45,508 nucleotides of DNA from a virus. This document shows, in pieces, positions 22,101 to 30,217 of the stretch (positions are counted from its first letter, which is position 1; each line of letters begins with the position of its first letter). Location of the stretch: positions 1 through 45,508 of IMG/VR virus record IMGVR_UViG_3300002053_000023, one strand, 5' to 3'. The position numbers were made by a program, and so were the translations under genes. Under the pieces are notes generated by a model that saw only the letters and a list, made by a program, of their open reading frames with translations, was not told the DNA's origin and searched no databases.

Positions 22101-24240
22101 CGTTGATGTCCTTCTCAAAGCGTACCCACAACTTCCTTTGAGCTTCTATAGGTAAGTGCACCTTACCAGCTATTTCCCTCAAGCGCTCCGAGAAAATTCC
22201 TCTGTTAGCCGCGGTGAGGTATCGGAGAGCGGGGTGATATATTGACTCCACCGTAGTCGGCGCGGGAGGAGGTTCTGAAACCCGTCTCGGCTCTACAGTG
22301 AGCATCCCCCGCTCCCTCATAGTGCGTATAATTTCAGGTAAATCCTCCCTAGAGATTCTCATGTCCTGCAACTGCTCGAAAGAAACAGCTTTGCCTCTGC
22401 CGACCAGTTGTTGGGCAAGATACTCGTCTAGTTTGCTAGTACGCTCTTCCGCCCTTATACGGTCGTCTTCCAGCCGGTACCTGTCAGTGTCGACTCTAAG
22501 AGGTCTGTCCGAGATAGCCATCAGAAGGTGTGTAGAGTCCGTGCCAGGATGCATCTCCATGTGTCTCGTCCCGGTAGGGGTGAGCTCTACAACCCCGTCC
22601 TCGAAGGTACGGGTGTAAGAGAGCTCTAGGTTCTCGTTTACGACGTCCATCTCATTGAAGAACTCTTCAGTCGCCTTTACAAAGTCTACCTCGTTTCCCC
22701 GCTGAGCAGCGTCTTGCATGTTCATCCTACGAGTCCATAGGCCTTTCAAAGTATCTATAGGAAGGCCGAGCTCTTGGGTGCGTATCTCGGCTGACCTCGT
22801 GAGGTTGTTAACCCTTGTGACCGAGAGATCCCAGAGGTTCTTCCTCCTTTCGGCTAGCTGCTCCTCGAGAGTTCCCCCTCCGAGGCGCATGGCTTCTGAC
22901 ACACCTACATCGCCTAGCTTTTCCTGGTAAGGAGAGAGCTCCTGTTTCAGGAGCATCTGGTTCATCTTTGCCCTGGCAGCGAGGTCTGCTACACCTCTTG
23001 CTACCTTAGGCTTCATAATTCCGTAGCCTCTTAGAGCGCCTGTAAGAATAGCCATGTGTAGGGCAGCTTCCTTGTCCTCTAGAACACCAGCAGTAAGACC
23101 TGTCAATCCCATGGCGACGGGGACGCTCTTGGGCCCAACCATGCCAGCACCATAAAGAGGAGCCTTTAGGAGTTCTATCGGGTCTTTTTCGCCGGCCAGA
23201 ACCCCAGGGATCTCCGTCGCCGTGAAAGTGAGAGCTCCATGAAGGGCTCTAGGGGCTGCCGGAAGAAACCCTGACACTCCTGCGGACATCCCCCAGAACA
23301 GAGGCATAACGCCTATCACCCCTCCGATGGTCTCTGGAAGAACCATTCCCGGTTTCAGCCGAGGGATTCCCGCTAGAGGAGGGCCTCCCATGAGCTCCGA
23401 CATTTCTATGTAAGGAGAGAGGAGCCCGCGAATGAAAGACTCTCCTACGCTAGGAACCATAGCTTTCCTGTAGGACTTCTTCAACTTCAGTTTCTCTTCA
23501 GGCTTTATAGTCTCATCCTCGTCAACGAGTCTGGAGAGCTCTATATTGAAGTAGTGGTCCCTAACCTTCTGCCGCTGAACTCCAGGAAGATTCCTGAACT
23601 TCTTGGACGGCTCTACATGCCTGTGAAATTCTAGGAGAGCCCGCCAGTGGTCAGGGACTTCCACTCCAGTAATTTCAGGGTAAAACATTGGGTATTGCTG
23701 TGCGTGCTTAAGGAGCCGCTTCTGCGCAAGCCTCATCCGCCATTCCTTCTGCTTCTGAATGCCAGCCTCTGCCGCAGGTACCGTAACTGAAGGAAAAGGA
23801 AGCTGTGCTTCTATTTCCTTCTTGAACCATTCGGGGTCGTAGTCCTTCTCCCAGTCCTTGGGACGAAGACTCTCTATAAACTGTTGGAGGTCCTGCGTTC
23901 CCGCTTTCTTTTGGTCGGCTACCCACTGTTGGGGTGGGGATAGCTTTTTCTCTAGGGGTCGCTGCTCTCCAAGCTGGGCAAAAGGGCTCAGGCCTCCCTT
24001 AATTCTCATGAGCGCATGTTGCTTCGCCTTTTCTATGATTGCTGGTGTTGGCTCGTCGCCAGCAAGCAGAGAGTCAATCTCAGCTCTCGTGAGTGTAGGA
24101 ACTAACGCGGGTATTTCCGTCTCTTTCCAGTTAAACTCTGGCCCGGTTACTCCAATAGACAGTTCCGTAGACACATAGCCATCCGGCCTCTTTAGTTGGC
24201 CAAAATAGCCCAGCCCTTTCTTTCGTTCCTCTTCAGGCAT
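19159..24240 (-). CDS. Very large internal virion/DNA-ejection-type protein (1693 aa)
   Basis: The largest gene. N-terminus (YFGQLKRPDGYVSTELSIGV, EIPALVPTLT, LSPFAQLGE) is a domain seen at the start of large phage virion proteins. Residues about 265-390 include hydrophobic Gly/Pro-rich stretches (ETIGGVIGVMPLFWGMSAGV) that could insert in membranes; the middle is long charged helix; residues about 1300-1500 (NTYASTMPMRVGLVLRNFCQ) recall the LPD38-type domain of polyvalent phage proteins. Large size, position after tail genes and mixed helical/membrane character fit a T7 gp16-like ejection protein. No peptidase or transglycosylase motif was recognised. Coupled TAATG to the gene upstream. Confidence 0.7.
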   Translation of the reverse strand: MPEEERKKGLGYFGQLKRPDGYVSTELSIGVTGPEFNWKETEIPALVPTLTRAEIDSLLAGDEPTPAIIEKAKQHALMRIKGGLSPFAQLGEQRPLEKKLSPPQQWVADQKKAGTQDLQQFIESLRPKDWEKDYDPEWFKKEIEAQLPFPSVTVPAAEAGIQKQKEWRMRLAQKRLLKHAQQYPMFYPEITGVEVPDHWRALLEFHRHVEPSKKFRNLPGVQRQKVRDHYFNIELSRLVDEDETIKPEEKLKLKKSYRKAMVPSVGESFIRGLLSPYIEMSELMGGPPLAGIPRLKPGMVLPETIGGVIGVMPLFWGMSAGVSGFLPAAPRALHGALTFTATEIPGVLAGEKDPIELLKAPLYGAGMVGPKSVPVAMGLTGLTAGVLEDKEAALHMAILTGALRGYGIMKPKVARGVADLAARAKMNQMLLKQELSPYQEKLGDVGVSEAMRLGGGTLEEQLAERRKNLWDLSVTRVNNLTRSAEIRTQELGLPIDTLKGLWTRRMNMQDAAQRGNEVDFVKATEEFFNEMDVVNENLELSYTRTFEDGVVELTPTGTRHMEMHPGTDSTHLLMAISDRPLRVDTDRYRLEDDRIRAEERTSKLDEYLAQQLVGRGKAVSFEQLQDMRISREDLPEIIRTMRERGMLTVEPRRVSEPPPAPTTVESIYHPALRYLTAANRGIFSERLREIAGKVHLPIEAQRKLWVRFEKDINEAMKDHWSQYTEEKKAEIREEYEAAGTDEAVEAILRKATFGLSSTKYVEFKTKIYRWEARLEEGEPLETILDEVRAEKIPQDMLPEEFRVRPLSEEEYERAASRARVEADSLYERELRTIKDEGEEVPDDFVIEDGVYLDGAPESAKAMTPAQLEVAIREGRLSAEVISQFTKGELNAEALEANPVLIAETMRVKGVAGTWDSHTRMVHTRGGSMTLEELLDRPDAGERLDTGELVLSIKGDTTYDIIVSKEGKYSIKHKTKSKRKRGPVPRTFEEILDLMYNKGYTLQIRTPDGGWWLTDLDSGETKRYTRRQMEKFLFKERDVPNFTPEYEGPVDPNSFGRVHPAPTDVLPRLVEEIREPFYSRWWKGRKSRFNMYQDAFGFPIADLAYGTAAKAPMPGEKAPKAFEDVLQELRRWNKDSVRKVYNILSVLERGRHIVPLEYLRAGEDPLAKALTSKRLGMTRTELSAALEVEKLALEVLGPDYRKVIAEDVPSYLSVGEVSPELATWMRKYGFRPEYAMDLKSFLTNLLATKVRYDVHPYVDRMTEMIKEIEGADLSRETKSRIQKDIRFYRDRAIAGMLGDREYVSEAIQSFNKKYGLELTGSWTDQLLNLYLMNTYASTMPMRVGLVLRNFCQPFLTTGLYVGNKYLAMGYRRALTQEGWEYARDLGIIDPQVVAFEEALPTKRAGYEEIPEELKLFKGGAPLREKVVRKLAVGALKGRAATRKVYDFGMKAYFTADRMNRVVAANAGYEAVMDLGPKFMKGEISPREFKRQTGIVFLEKASQNEILAPLLDTRNPVESVEACAKRYSYNLHEDTQWIYRAANAPWAMERGGRWGRLAGQFGIWPSSYIQFAKRGVRTGDLTATKDFLARMAFANAAVYLMGKEVFGVDLRNWIVTGPLTYTGGPMVQAIISGIEVLQSLHGAEWRRDLAFRDLEQTVGVTVPLRSFARDVVRALSEEEADEAVKRILGLRPIEK

Positions 24241-25574
24241 TACCTTTCGGTCTCCTTCTCTTTAAAGGTATCTATAATAGAGGTTCCCGTCGGAAACTCT
24301 GTTTCCATCGGTCCTGGAGCGTACTTAGCACTCCATCCCATCATCTCCAAGAATTTATCCCACAACGTCTTTTCCTCTATCCATGGAATGCCCGCGAGGT
24401 CATACAACTGTCTCAGGTAGCCTTCTGTAGCCGCATTGTTCTTCATTGCCATTGAACGCTGGACGGCAAAACGTAGCTGTTGCACCGTCGCTTCCTTGAC
24501 TTTCTCTTCCTTATACCTGTTCCAGATTTTCGTCCATTCGGGGTCCTCCTTCCCCGCTCCCGCAGTCATCTTTCCGTAGACAGTCATTAAGTCAGCGTCG
24601 GTGAGCCTCGCGACCTCCGAGGCTAGACGGTAGAAAGAGAAGTTCAAAGTAGCCGAATCCGGCCTCTGTGTAGGAACCCTGTCAGGAATCTCGTCTTCCT
24701 TCCAGAAGGCTCTCCACTCGTCCTCGTCGTAATCCCAGAACGTAGTCAAGAACTGGGCGGTCGTCATCGTTTTCTCTTTAGCCCCAGGCCTTGTGGGTAT
24801 AGTACCGCTTCCTATGTAACTAGCACGCTCTTCTAAAGAAGCGTTAGGATACACTTCGTCGAAGATTTGCACATCTCTAATACCAGGTACTTTCTCAGGC
24901 GGAGGGGGCATCTCTGTGGGCAACCCGGGTGGCATGAACGGGCTTACAGCTTGTAGAACACTCGACTGCAATGTAGGCATTTCTTTGAACTTAGACAACA
25001 CTCCTCCAAGCTTCTCGAATGGGATGAGAGCTCGTTCCATAGGAGAGGGCTCTTTAGGACCGATACCCGGGGGAAGTTCTCGTCCCGCGATTTGCTCCTG
25101 CATTGCTCTTACTTGCATTCCTTGAGGCTCTGCGGGCCAAGGAATCCCTGTAGGAACTTCTGGTTGAGGAGCCGACACCATCGCGGGGGGCATGATGCTC
25201 CCTGGAGGAGCTACGACGTCCGCAAACATCTCTCTGACAGGAGGCAGCTCCGCAAGCTCTTCTGCAGGAGGTATCTTCAGAGGCATTGTCGGAGGCATCT
25301 CCACCTCAGGTAGAGTCATCCTGAAAACGTCGATGCCTGTACGCCTTCTGAACTCTTCAGCAGCTTCTGGGTTCTCGTCAATGGCTCTAGACAAGACCTC
25401 CCTGCTTCCTGTCAGAGTCGCGTGAGAGAACACCTTTCCGAAGTCTTGAACAGCGGCTTCCTTCTTACCTCTCTTGGCCTCGAAGTAGGAGCTTACAATG
25501 TTACCAAGACCAGCCCCTATACCGAAGTAGGGAGACTCTAAAACGTATGGTTGTCTTCTATATCCATCGGGCAT
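24240..25574 (-). CDS. Proline-rich internal virion protein candidate (444 aa)
   Basis: ATG at 25574 is exactly 6 bases after AGGAGG; a GTG 3 bases earlier is possible. N-terminal 60 residues are a Gly/Ala helix region (YFGIGAGLGNIVSSYFEAKRG) as in internal core proteins, residues about 85-215 are Pro/Glu/Met-rich and disordered, and the last 200 are helical (FLTTFWDYDEDEWRAFWKE). Lies between the Ala/Gly-rich gp14-like gene and the giant gene, so a DNA-ejection component is likely. Not matched to a family. Confidence 0.65.
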   Translation of the reverse strand: MPDGYRRQPYVLESPYFGIGAGLGNIVSSYFEAKRGKKEAAVQDFGKVFSHATLTGSREVLSRAIDENPEAAEEFRRRTGIDVFRMTLPEVEMPPTMPLKIPPAEELAELPPVREMFADVVAPPGSIMPPAMVSAPQPEVPTGIPWPAEPQGMQVRAMQEQIAGRELPPGIGPKEPSPMERALIPFEKLGGVLSKFKEMPTLQSSVLQAVSPFMPPGLPTEMPPPPEKVPGIRDVQIFDEVYPNASLEERASYIGSGTIPTRPGAKEKTMTTAQFLTTFWDYDEDEWRAFWKEDEIPDRVPTQRPDSATLNFSFYRLASEVARLTDADLMTVYGKMTAGAGKEDPEWTKIWNRYKEEKVKEATVQQLRFAVQRSMAMKNNAATEGYLRQLYDLAGIPWIEEKTLWDKFLEMMGWSAKYAPGPMETEFPTGTSIIDTFKEKETER

Positions 25575-26422
25575 CACTTTCCTCCTATGACGGGCTTACC
25601 TGCGGCAGAAGCTGCTATCTGTCCTCCTGACTGCAACAAACCGGAGAGTAACGCAATCCAGGGGTCCTGCATAGCTGTTGGTGCGTAAGGTTGTCCATAG
25701 CTTGTGGCTGCCTGGAACTCGGGTCTGTACCCATACTGCCTACGAAGCCAGGCATCGTACTCGGCTTGTCTCTGAGCTTGCTGCATCTGCCACTGATTCA
25801 TTCCGAACTGGCCTGCAGCTCCTAAATAAGACAGAGGAATGCCAGCTTGGGTTTGTGCGAAGCCGGGAGCCATTCCAAAGACCCCCATTTCACGACCCCG
25901 AGCAGCCTCTTCAGCTTCCGCTCGCAAACGCTCCATCTCGGTGCCAAAACCCAGAGCAGAACGTCCGGCAGTCTCTGCGATAGCGCGTTGCGCCCCGGAA
26001 GTGTAACGCCCACGTCCCGCAGCCGCCCTCTGGGCCATGATACGGTTGAGCTCGTCAGAGAGCTCCTGAGAGTACTGGGCTTTGCGTGCTTGCGCGTAGC
26101 CTGTTGTAGTAGTCGGAGCTCCTCGCTCCTGTAGCATCTTTTCCATTCCAGCTTGCGCGGTACCTAGAAAACCCATACCAGGAAAGGCTCCAGTAGTGCC
26201 CATCGGAAAGCCTTGTTTGGTAACACCGACCCCGCCTGCTCCCGCTCCTTGGAGAATCTTCTGCCACATCCCTGCAACGTCCATAAGGGTCCCGGGCATA
26301 CCGGTAGTAAGCCCCGGGCCGAATTGTGGTCCTTCCTTACCTATTTGAGAGGTGAGGTAAGAAGACATACCCTTCTGGATAGATGTTTGAGGCGGTGTCA
26401 TCCATTGATATCCTCCACCCAT
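25574..26422 (-). CDS. Gly/Ala/Gln-rich internal virion protein candidate (282 aa)
   Basis: Glycine- and methionine-rich N-terminus (GAGAGGVGVTKQGFPMGTTG), a central long helix with ALA/GLN repeats (SDELNRIMAQRAAAGRG, RLRAEAEEAARGREMG), then QFGMNQWQMQQAQRQAEYD and a C-terminal hydrophobic Gly/Ala segment (WIALLSGLLQSGGQIAASAA). This composition is typical of T7 gp14 / P22 gp7-type ejection proteins that form channels. Ribosome-binding site AAGGAGGATTTATA upstream; coupled to the next gene. Confidence 0.65.
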   Translation of the reverse strand: MGGGYQWMTPPQTSIQKGMSSYLTSQIGKEGPQFGPGLTTGMPGTLMDVAGMWQKILQGAGAGGVGVTKQGFPMGTTGAFPGMGFLGTAQAGMEKMLQERGAPTTTTGYAQARKAQYSQELSDELNRIMAQRAAAGRGRYTSGAQRAIAETAGRSALGFGTEMERLRAEAEEAARGREMGVFGMAPGFAQTQAGIPLSYLGAAGQFGMNQWQMQQAQRQAEYDAWLRRQYGYRPEFQAATSYGQPYAPTAMQDPWIALLSGLLQSGGQIAASAAGKPVIGGK

Positions 26423-26877
26423 TATAAATCCTCCTTCAAGAGGCTATAGACAGCAACGTCCACGAGGTCTCCGTCGTATCTGTCGAACTTACGAAGGATT
26501 CCTTCCATGGTGAAACCTAAACGCTCAGCGTACTGACAGGCAGTACGCTTCCTTACAGGAATGTAAGCCTCTAGCCTCTCTAAACGTAGTAACTCAAAAA
26601 TGTCACGTACGACCTTTCTAGGGTAAGCTACCTTCTTCAGGCACTCTTCACGGACCTCTCTGTCCCAAAGAACTACATGACCTGTAGCCTTCCACCCTAT
26701 GTAAATGTTAGCCAACCAGAAAGCTCCACCGAGGAGGCCTACCTCGAAGAACATAGTGTTCGGGGCGCTATAGAGCATGATGAAACTCTGAAAGTCCCGA
26801 AGAGAATCCGGTAACTGTTTGGAGACCTTCTGGAAGACCTCTTCCAGAGACTCCGGTGGCAATACACTGTACTTCAT
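26422..26877 (-). CDS. GNAT-fold acetyltransferase-like protein
   Basis: 151 residues, ATG at 26877 overlapping the upstream stop. The C-terminal half carries GNAT-like features: the strand-helix around LERLEAYIPVRKRTACQYAERLGFTMEGILRKF (positions about 95-130), where AxRLGF is the characteristic motif after the acetyl-CoA-binding helix, and YDGDLVDVAVYSLLKED at the end. The classic Q/RxxGxG/A loop is weak, so catalytic activity is uncertain. GNAT-like genes occur in virion operons of other short-tailed phages, where their role is unclear. Confidence 0.65.
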   Translation of the reverse strand: MKYSVLPPESLEEVFQKVSKQLPDSLRDFQSFIMLYSAPNTMFFEVGLLGGAFWLANIYIGWKATGHVVLWDREVREECLKKVAYPRKVVRDIFELLRLERLEAYIPVRKRTACQYAERLGFTMEGILRKFDRYDGDLVDVAVYSLLKEDL

Positions 26878-28193
26878 ACGTCTTCCCTCCAGATGGCTAA
26901 CGAAGTGTAGCCAGTGAGGTCTTGAGAAGCCCACTGACCGTCCTCGTAGTTGTAAATCCAAGCACGCAGAGTAGCGTCCTCCATCACCGTAAGCAGGTAA
27001 TACTCCTTTGTACGTTTGTCAAGGAACGACCATGCGTACTGAAGGTTGCTTTCATCAGCATCCCTGAAAAGGTCTGTTCTCACGCGACCACCCACTCGTT
27101 CTAAAGCACGAGTGCTAAGCATATAAATGTCGTCGTCGCCTAAGAACAGATACTCTTCTTCAAGCATCTGCAAGCTGTTGGGAGCCAGGATACCGCGCCT
27201 TGCAAAAGGCTGGCATGTAATTGGGTCTCCCGGGTCTCCTGTAGGATATGCTATGTACACAGTATCCCTACGGAGGACAGCCATAATGTTTCCCCTGAAG
27301 AGGCCAAAACGCCTTATCGGGTCTCCTTCATCATCCAAGTCGTAGTAGCCGCTAGTATCCCCAGTGTAAGCTGTTATATCTTGGTAGTCAGACCACTGAA
27401 TGCGGTTGTTCAACCAGTTGTTCCCAGGAAGAACGTCTCCCCCAAAGAGGCAACCAAGCCAGCCAATCATCGCGCGCATGTTGGGGGCGTTCGAGAGGGG
27501 CAGGAAAGCTCTCCTAGCGCTTGCATCAGCAGCAAGGGCTGTTTCCCCGTCCTCGAAGGTCAGGCTCTCGTTATTTACCCAGTCGCCTGAACACTGCTTA
27601 AGGGTTAGCGTGCCAGCAGCATCTCCTCCAGCAAAGCTCCCAGAGTCAATAGAAATAGCAGTAATAATACCTACAGAGCCATTGCCTCCTGTGACGGTGT
27701 CTCCAACGTCAGGGATGTCTCCCGTACCATCATCGCCTGTGTCATAGGCTAGCGTTCGCTGAGCTGGGTCGTAGTAATGCGGCAGGTCGACACCGCTATT
27801 GTTAACCACTACTACAGGGAACCCTTCCGTCATCATCGTGTGGCCGTGCCACAGAGCTGTAGCGTCCCCTGTAAAAGGAGCAGCCGGAGTCCTCTCTACG
27901 GGGTTGCCCGAAGACTGCATCCAACACTTAGTGGAACCCAGAATAACGAGCTCTGGGGTCTCGAATTGAGCCTCGAACATGTGCAAGATGTTCTGCCCGG
28001 GAGCAAAAGTCTCGAAGGCTTCAGTGCCTGTAGATTCCTTTCCGGGGACTACTTTACCCGAACGAACTCTGACTCCATCGGTGTAAGTAGCTTCCCCTTC
28101 CTGTAGAGAGCGCCTAGGAGCAAGAGTATTCATCCCTTGCATACCCACAACCCGCTGGATAATGCGGCCGGTCTTCTCGTCGTATCTAAGCAT
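26874..28193 (-). CDS. Tail/stabilisation protein, beta-propeller type (439 aa)
   Basis: Beta-rich with many short strand-turn repeats (LILGSTKCWMQSSG, ALWHGHTMMTEGFPVVVVNN, GNIMAVLRRDTVYIAYPTG, EEYLFLGDDDIYMLSTRAL, KEYYLLTVMEDATLRAWIYN). The overall pattern (R..LQ.GEAT.TDGVRVR.GKVV at the start, then blades with 'I.AVLRRDTVYI' and 'LGDDDIYML') resembles P22 gp10/T7 gp12-like tail tube or head-closure proteins. Residues about 150-225 carry a Gly/Asp-rich insert. Expected in the short tail below the adaptor. Confidence 0.65.
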   Translation of the reverse strand: MLRYDEKTGRIIQRVVGMQGMNTLAPRRSLQEGEATYTDGVRVRSGKVVPGKESTGTEAFETFAPGQNILHMFEAQFETPELVILGSTKCWMQSSGNPVERTPAAPFTGDATALWHGHTMMTEGFPVVVVNNSGVDLPHYYDPAQRTLAYDTGDDGTGDIPDVGDTVTGGNGSVGIITAISIDSGSFAGGDAAGTLTLKQCSGDWVNNESLTFEDGETALAADASARRAFLPLSNAPNMRAMIGWLGCLFGGDVLPGNNWLNNRIQWSDYQDITAYTGDTSGYYDLDDEGDPIRRFGLFRGNIMAVLRRDTVYIAYPTGDPGDPITCQPFARRGILAPNSLQMLEEEYLFLGDDDIYMLSTRALERVGGRVRTDLFRDADESNLQYAWSFLDKRTKEYYLLTVMEDATLRAWIYNYEDGQWASQDLTGYTSLAIWREDV

Positions 28194-28716
28194 TCTGCCT
28201 CTCTATTGCTTGGTCATAAAAGCGCCTGAAACGCGCCATATACTTCTCCGGCTTCAGCCTGTCGAGATGGGTGCCGCTGTTATACCCATCGGCAACCTGC
28301 TCGACAGTTTCACGCCCAGGCTTAGCGAAGATTCGCTGGTTGATGTATTTGACTACGTAAGGTATAGCCAAGCTGTCTCTGTCCAAACCGAGTGGCGGTC
28401 CTGTATAACCAAGCTCTACGGCTGTGATGTAGAGTATCTGAAAGTTAGAGTAGCTACAAGCAGCCGTCCTTCCCCACTTTGCGTATTGCTCTCGTACCAT
28501 CTCGGAGTTCTTGTAATACAAGCCTCCAGGAGCGTACGCGGGTTCGAAGCGGGGAAAAAAGAACTTCTTGGTGTAGTGTTCGCAACCGTAGACAGCCCAG
28601 AGGATAGCCTCCTTGTTCAGGCCCTCTGGAGCCTCTAAGTAAGGAGCGTGCTCCTTGATAATCCTTGCTATCATGTCTTCACCTCTGATGAGCTCTAAAA
28701 GCCAGCGTTCTTGCAT
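28186..28716 (-). CDS. Lysozyme-fold peptidoglycan hydrolase (transglycosylase-like)
   Basis: 176 residues. KEAILWAVYGCEHYTKKFFF offers the catalytic-Glu helix, followed by RFEPAYAPGG, the CSYSNFQILYITAVELGY helix and ADGYNSGTH, which recall SLT/goose-lysozyme-type hydrolases (ES...fEpaY...S.s.fQil...A.elGy...YNsG). It sits among tail genes, so it may cut the wall during DNA entry; it is also the only lysin candidate in the window. Coupled to neighbours by overlaps at both ends. Assignment is by motif pattern only. Confidence 0.55.
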   Translation of the reverse strand: MQERWLLELIRGEDMIARIIKEHAPYLEAPEGLNKEAILWAVYGCEHYTKKFFFPRFEPAYAPGGLYYKNSEMVREQYAKWGRTAACSYSNFQILYITAVELGYTGPPLGLDRDSLAIPYVVKYINQRIFAKPGRETVEQVADGYNSGTHLDRLKPEKYMARFRRFYDQAIERQNA

Positions 28717-29717
28717 TAGTCTGTCACAGGGGCTTCCTGCCCCCTAGGTATTGCATACAAAGTAAAGGTGTCAAGATGTAACCCGTCTCCTTTGAATCTC
28801 ACAGCGAAAGCCTCCGCGGTCTTCCATACAAAGATGACCGCTACGGTCCCTATAGAGACGGTCCTCAACCCGGCAGAGACCCAGGTAAGCCCGGAGTCGA
28901 CGCTAATAAACACCTCGACAGTATGAGGAGCCTCCGCCGAACTAGAGAGATGAATCTCAGCGAGAGTCTTCTCCTGGCCAGGAAGACCGAAGTCCTCGTC
29001 TCTCGTGTCGAAGGTCCCTTCCGGAGTGCCGTCAGCAAACTCGTACACCTTGCTATCGGTCTTGCCACAAAGGAGCTTCTCATCTGTAGCTGCGTAAGGG
29101 GTTGTCTTCGCTATAGTAAAGAACTCTTTAACGGACACATCCTCCAGGAAGGAGAGGCCTTGAATAAAAGTCTCCGTAACGGACACATCCTCGTCGAGGG
29201 TCAGTTCCCAGAGAACGGCCTCGTCCGTCTGCAGGTGCACATCTTCAACGTGTACGTAAGAGTCCTCAGTATCATCATCTCCCAAGACGCCTAACACAAC
29301 CGCCTTGTATCTAAGGGTATACTCGCCACTCTTCGTGAAGTAAGCCTTGATGTCCTCTTCGTCAAGGTAGGTTTCCAAAACGCCAGTACCTCCGGAGGTA
29401 TCAAGGAGTTCGTGCCATACGCCGTCCGCGTCTTGCAACTCTACTACGAGTTGCGCGGTACCACCAGGGCTAGCTTTTGTTGACCCCTTGAGAGTCAGAA
29501 GCGCTTTGCCGGCCCCTGCAGTCCTGTCGATGGTAAAAGACTTCTGGATGTACCCAGTATAAGTAGTTGCGTGTCCTGAAGAAGTGTATCTGACCGCCCA
29601 GTAACGAGGACGAACGGTAGTATCCCAACGAAGCTCCGAAGCCAGGTCACCAGACTGGGTCCAATTAGTGTAGTCCAGATTGTCCTGGTCATTCAGAATC
29701 TTCGATATATAAGCCAT
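28716..29717 (-). CDS. Beta-sandwich tail protein (333 aa)
   Basis: Mainly beta structure: a jelly-roll-like N-terminal domain (LNDQDNLDYTNWTQSGD, YTGYIQKSFTIDRT, ALLTLKGSTKA, AQLVVELQDADGVWHEL) of carbohydrate-binding type, then two tandem DEDVSVTETF / LEDVSVKEFF segments and a C-terminal module (HTVEVFISVDSGLTWVSAGL). Ends right at the lysozyme-like gene. Probably an exposed tail component; no enzymatic motif. Family not identified. Confidence 0.65.
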   Translation of the reverse strand: MAYISKILNDQDNLDYTNWTQSGDLASELRWDTTVRPRYWAVRYTSSGHATTYTGYIQKSFTIDRTAGAGKALLTLKGSTKASPGGTAQLVVELQDADGVWHELLDTSGGTGVLETYLDEEDIKAYFTKSGEYTLRYKAVVLGVLGDDDTEDSYVHVEDVHLQTDEAVLWELTLDEDVSVTETFIQGLSFLEDVSVKEFFTIAKTTPYAATDEKLLCGKTDSKVYEFADGTPEGTFDTRDEDFGLPGQEKTLAEIHLSSSAEAPHTVEVFISVDSGLTWVSAGLRTVSIGTVAVIFVWKTAEAFAVRFKGDGLHLDTFTLYAIPRGQEAPVTD

Positions 29718-30209
29718 TTAGTGTTGTAGCCTCCAAGTTGCCTTCACGGAGTCTGCGTCCAGAACCGGAAGAGCTGTATATACCTGTCTGCAGCAGAGGG
29801 TTCCTCCCGAAGCGGCGTTAAGTAGACCCGCCTCGGTAAGGCTGTAAGTGGCGTCAATAGGAAAAGTGTACGTGTACTGCGACGTGTCGTTCGCAACCGT
29901 AATGGTTACGCGCGACCTTGTAGCCGCCTCACGATAAACCTCGGTTCCGAGGGCTGTGTCGCTAGCAGCTGCAGCGTCAGTTCCGGTACCAAGAGCTATG
30001 TGTGTAGGAGCTGTTCCCGTGCCTATGAAAAGGTTAGCGAACAACGCCTTCCCTGCGTTGGTCACAAGGTTCGGAGCCCCTCCAATTATAGGGACGTTTC
30101 CGAAGTAGAAGGTCTTCCCTCGAGTGGCTATAAGACGGCCGCCTCTGAATTGCTCGAGGAGGAGGGTGCCCTTCTTAAAAGGAAACTCGTTAAAAGTTAT
30201 GTCTCTCAT
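29718..30209 (-). CDS. Tail-associated protein with T-N-x-G-KA-type fold (163 aa)
   Basis: Contains LVTNAGKALFANLFIGTGTA, THIALGTGTDAAAASDTALGTEV, RSRVTITVAND, YSLTEAGLLNAASGG: the pattern of small phage tail proteins (ALGTGT...DTALGTE...TEAGLLNA) often found beside fibres. RBS GAGGTGAAGT upstream of ATG 30209. Virion location is inferred from the neighbours; specific role unknown. Confidence 0.7.
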   Translation of the reverse strand: MRDITFNEFPFKKGTLLLEQFRGGRLIATRGKTFYFGNVPIIGGAPNLVTNAGKALFANLFIGTGTAPTHIALGTGTDAAAASDTALGTEVYREAATRSRVTITVANDTSQYTYTFPIDATYSLTEAGLLNAASGGTLCCRQVYTALPVLDADSVKATWRLQH

Positions 30210-30217
30210 ACTTCACC

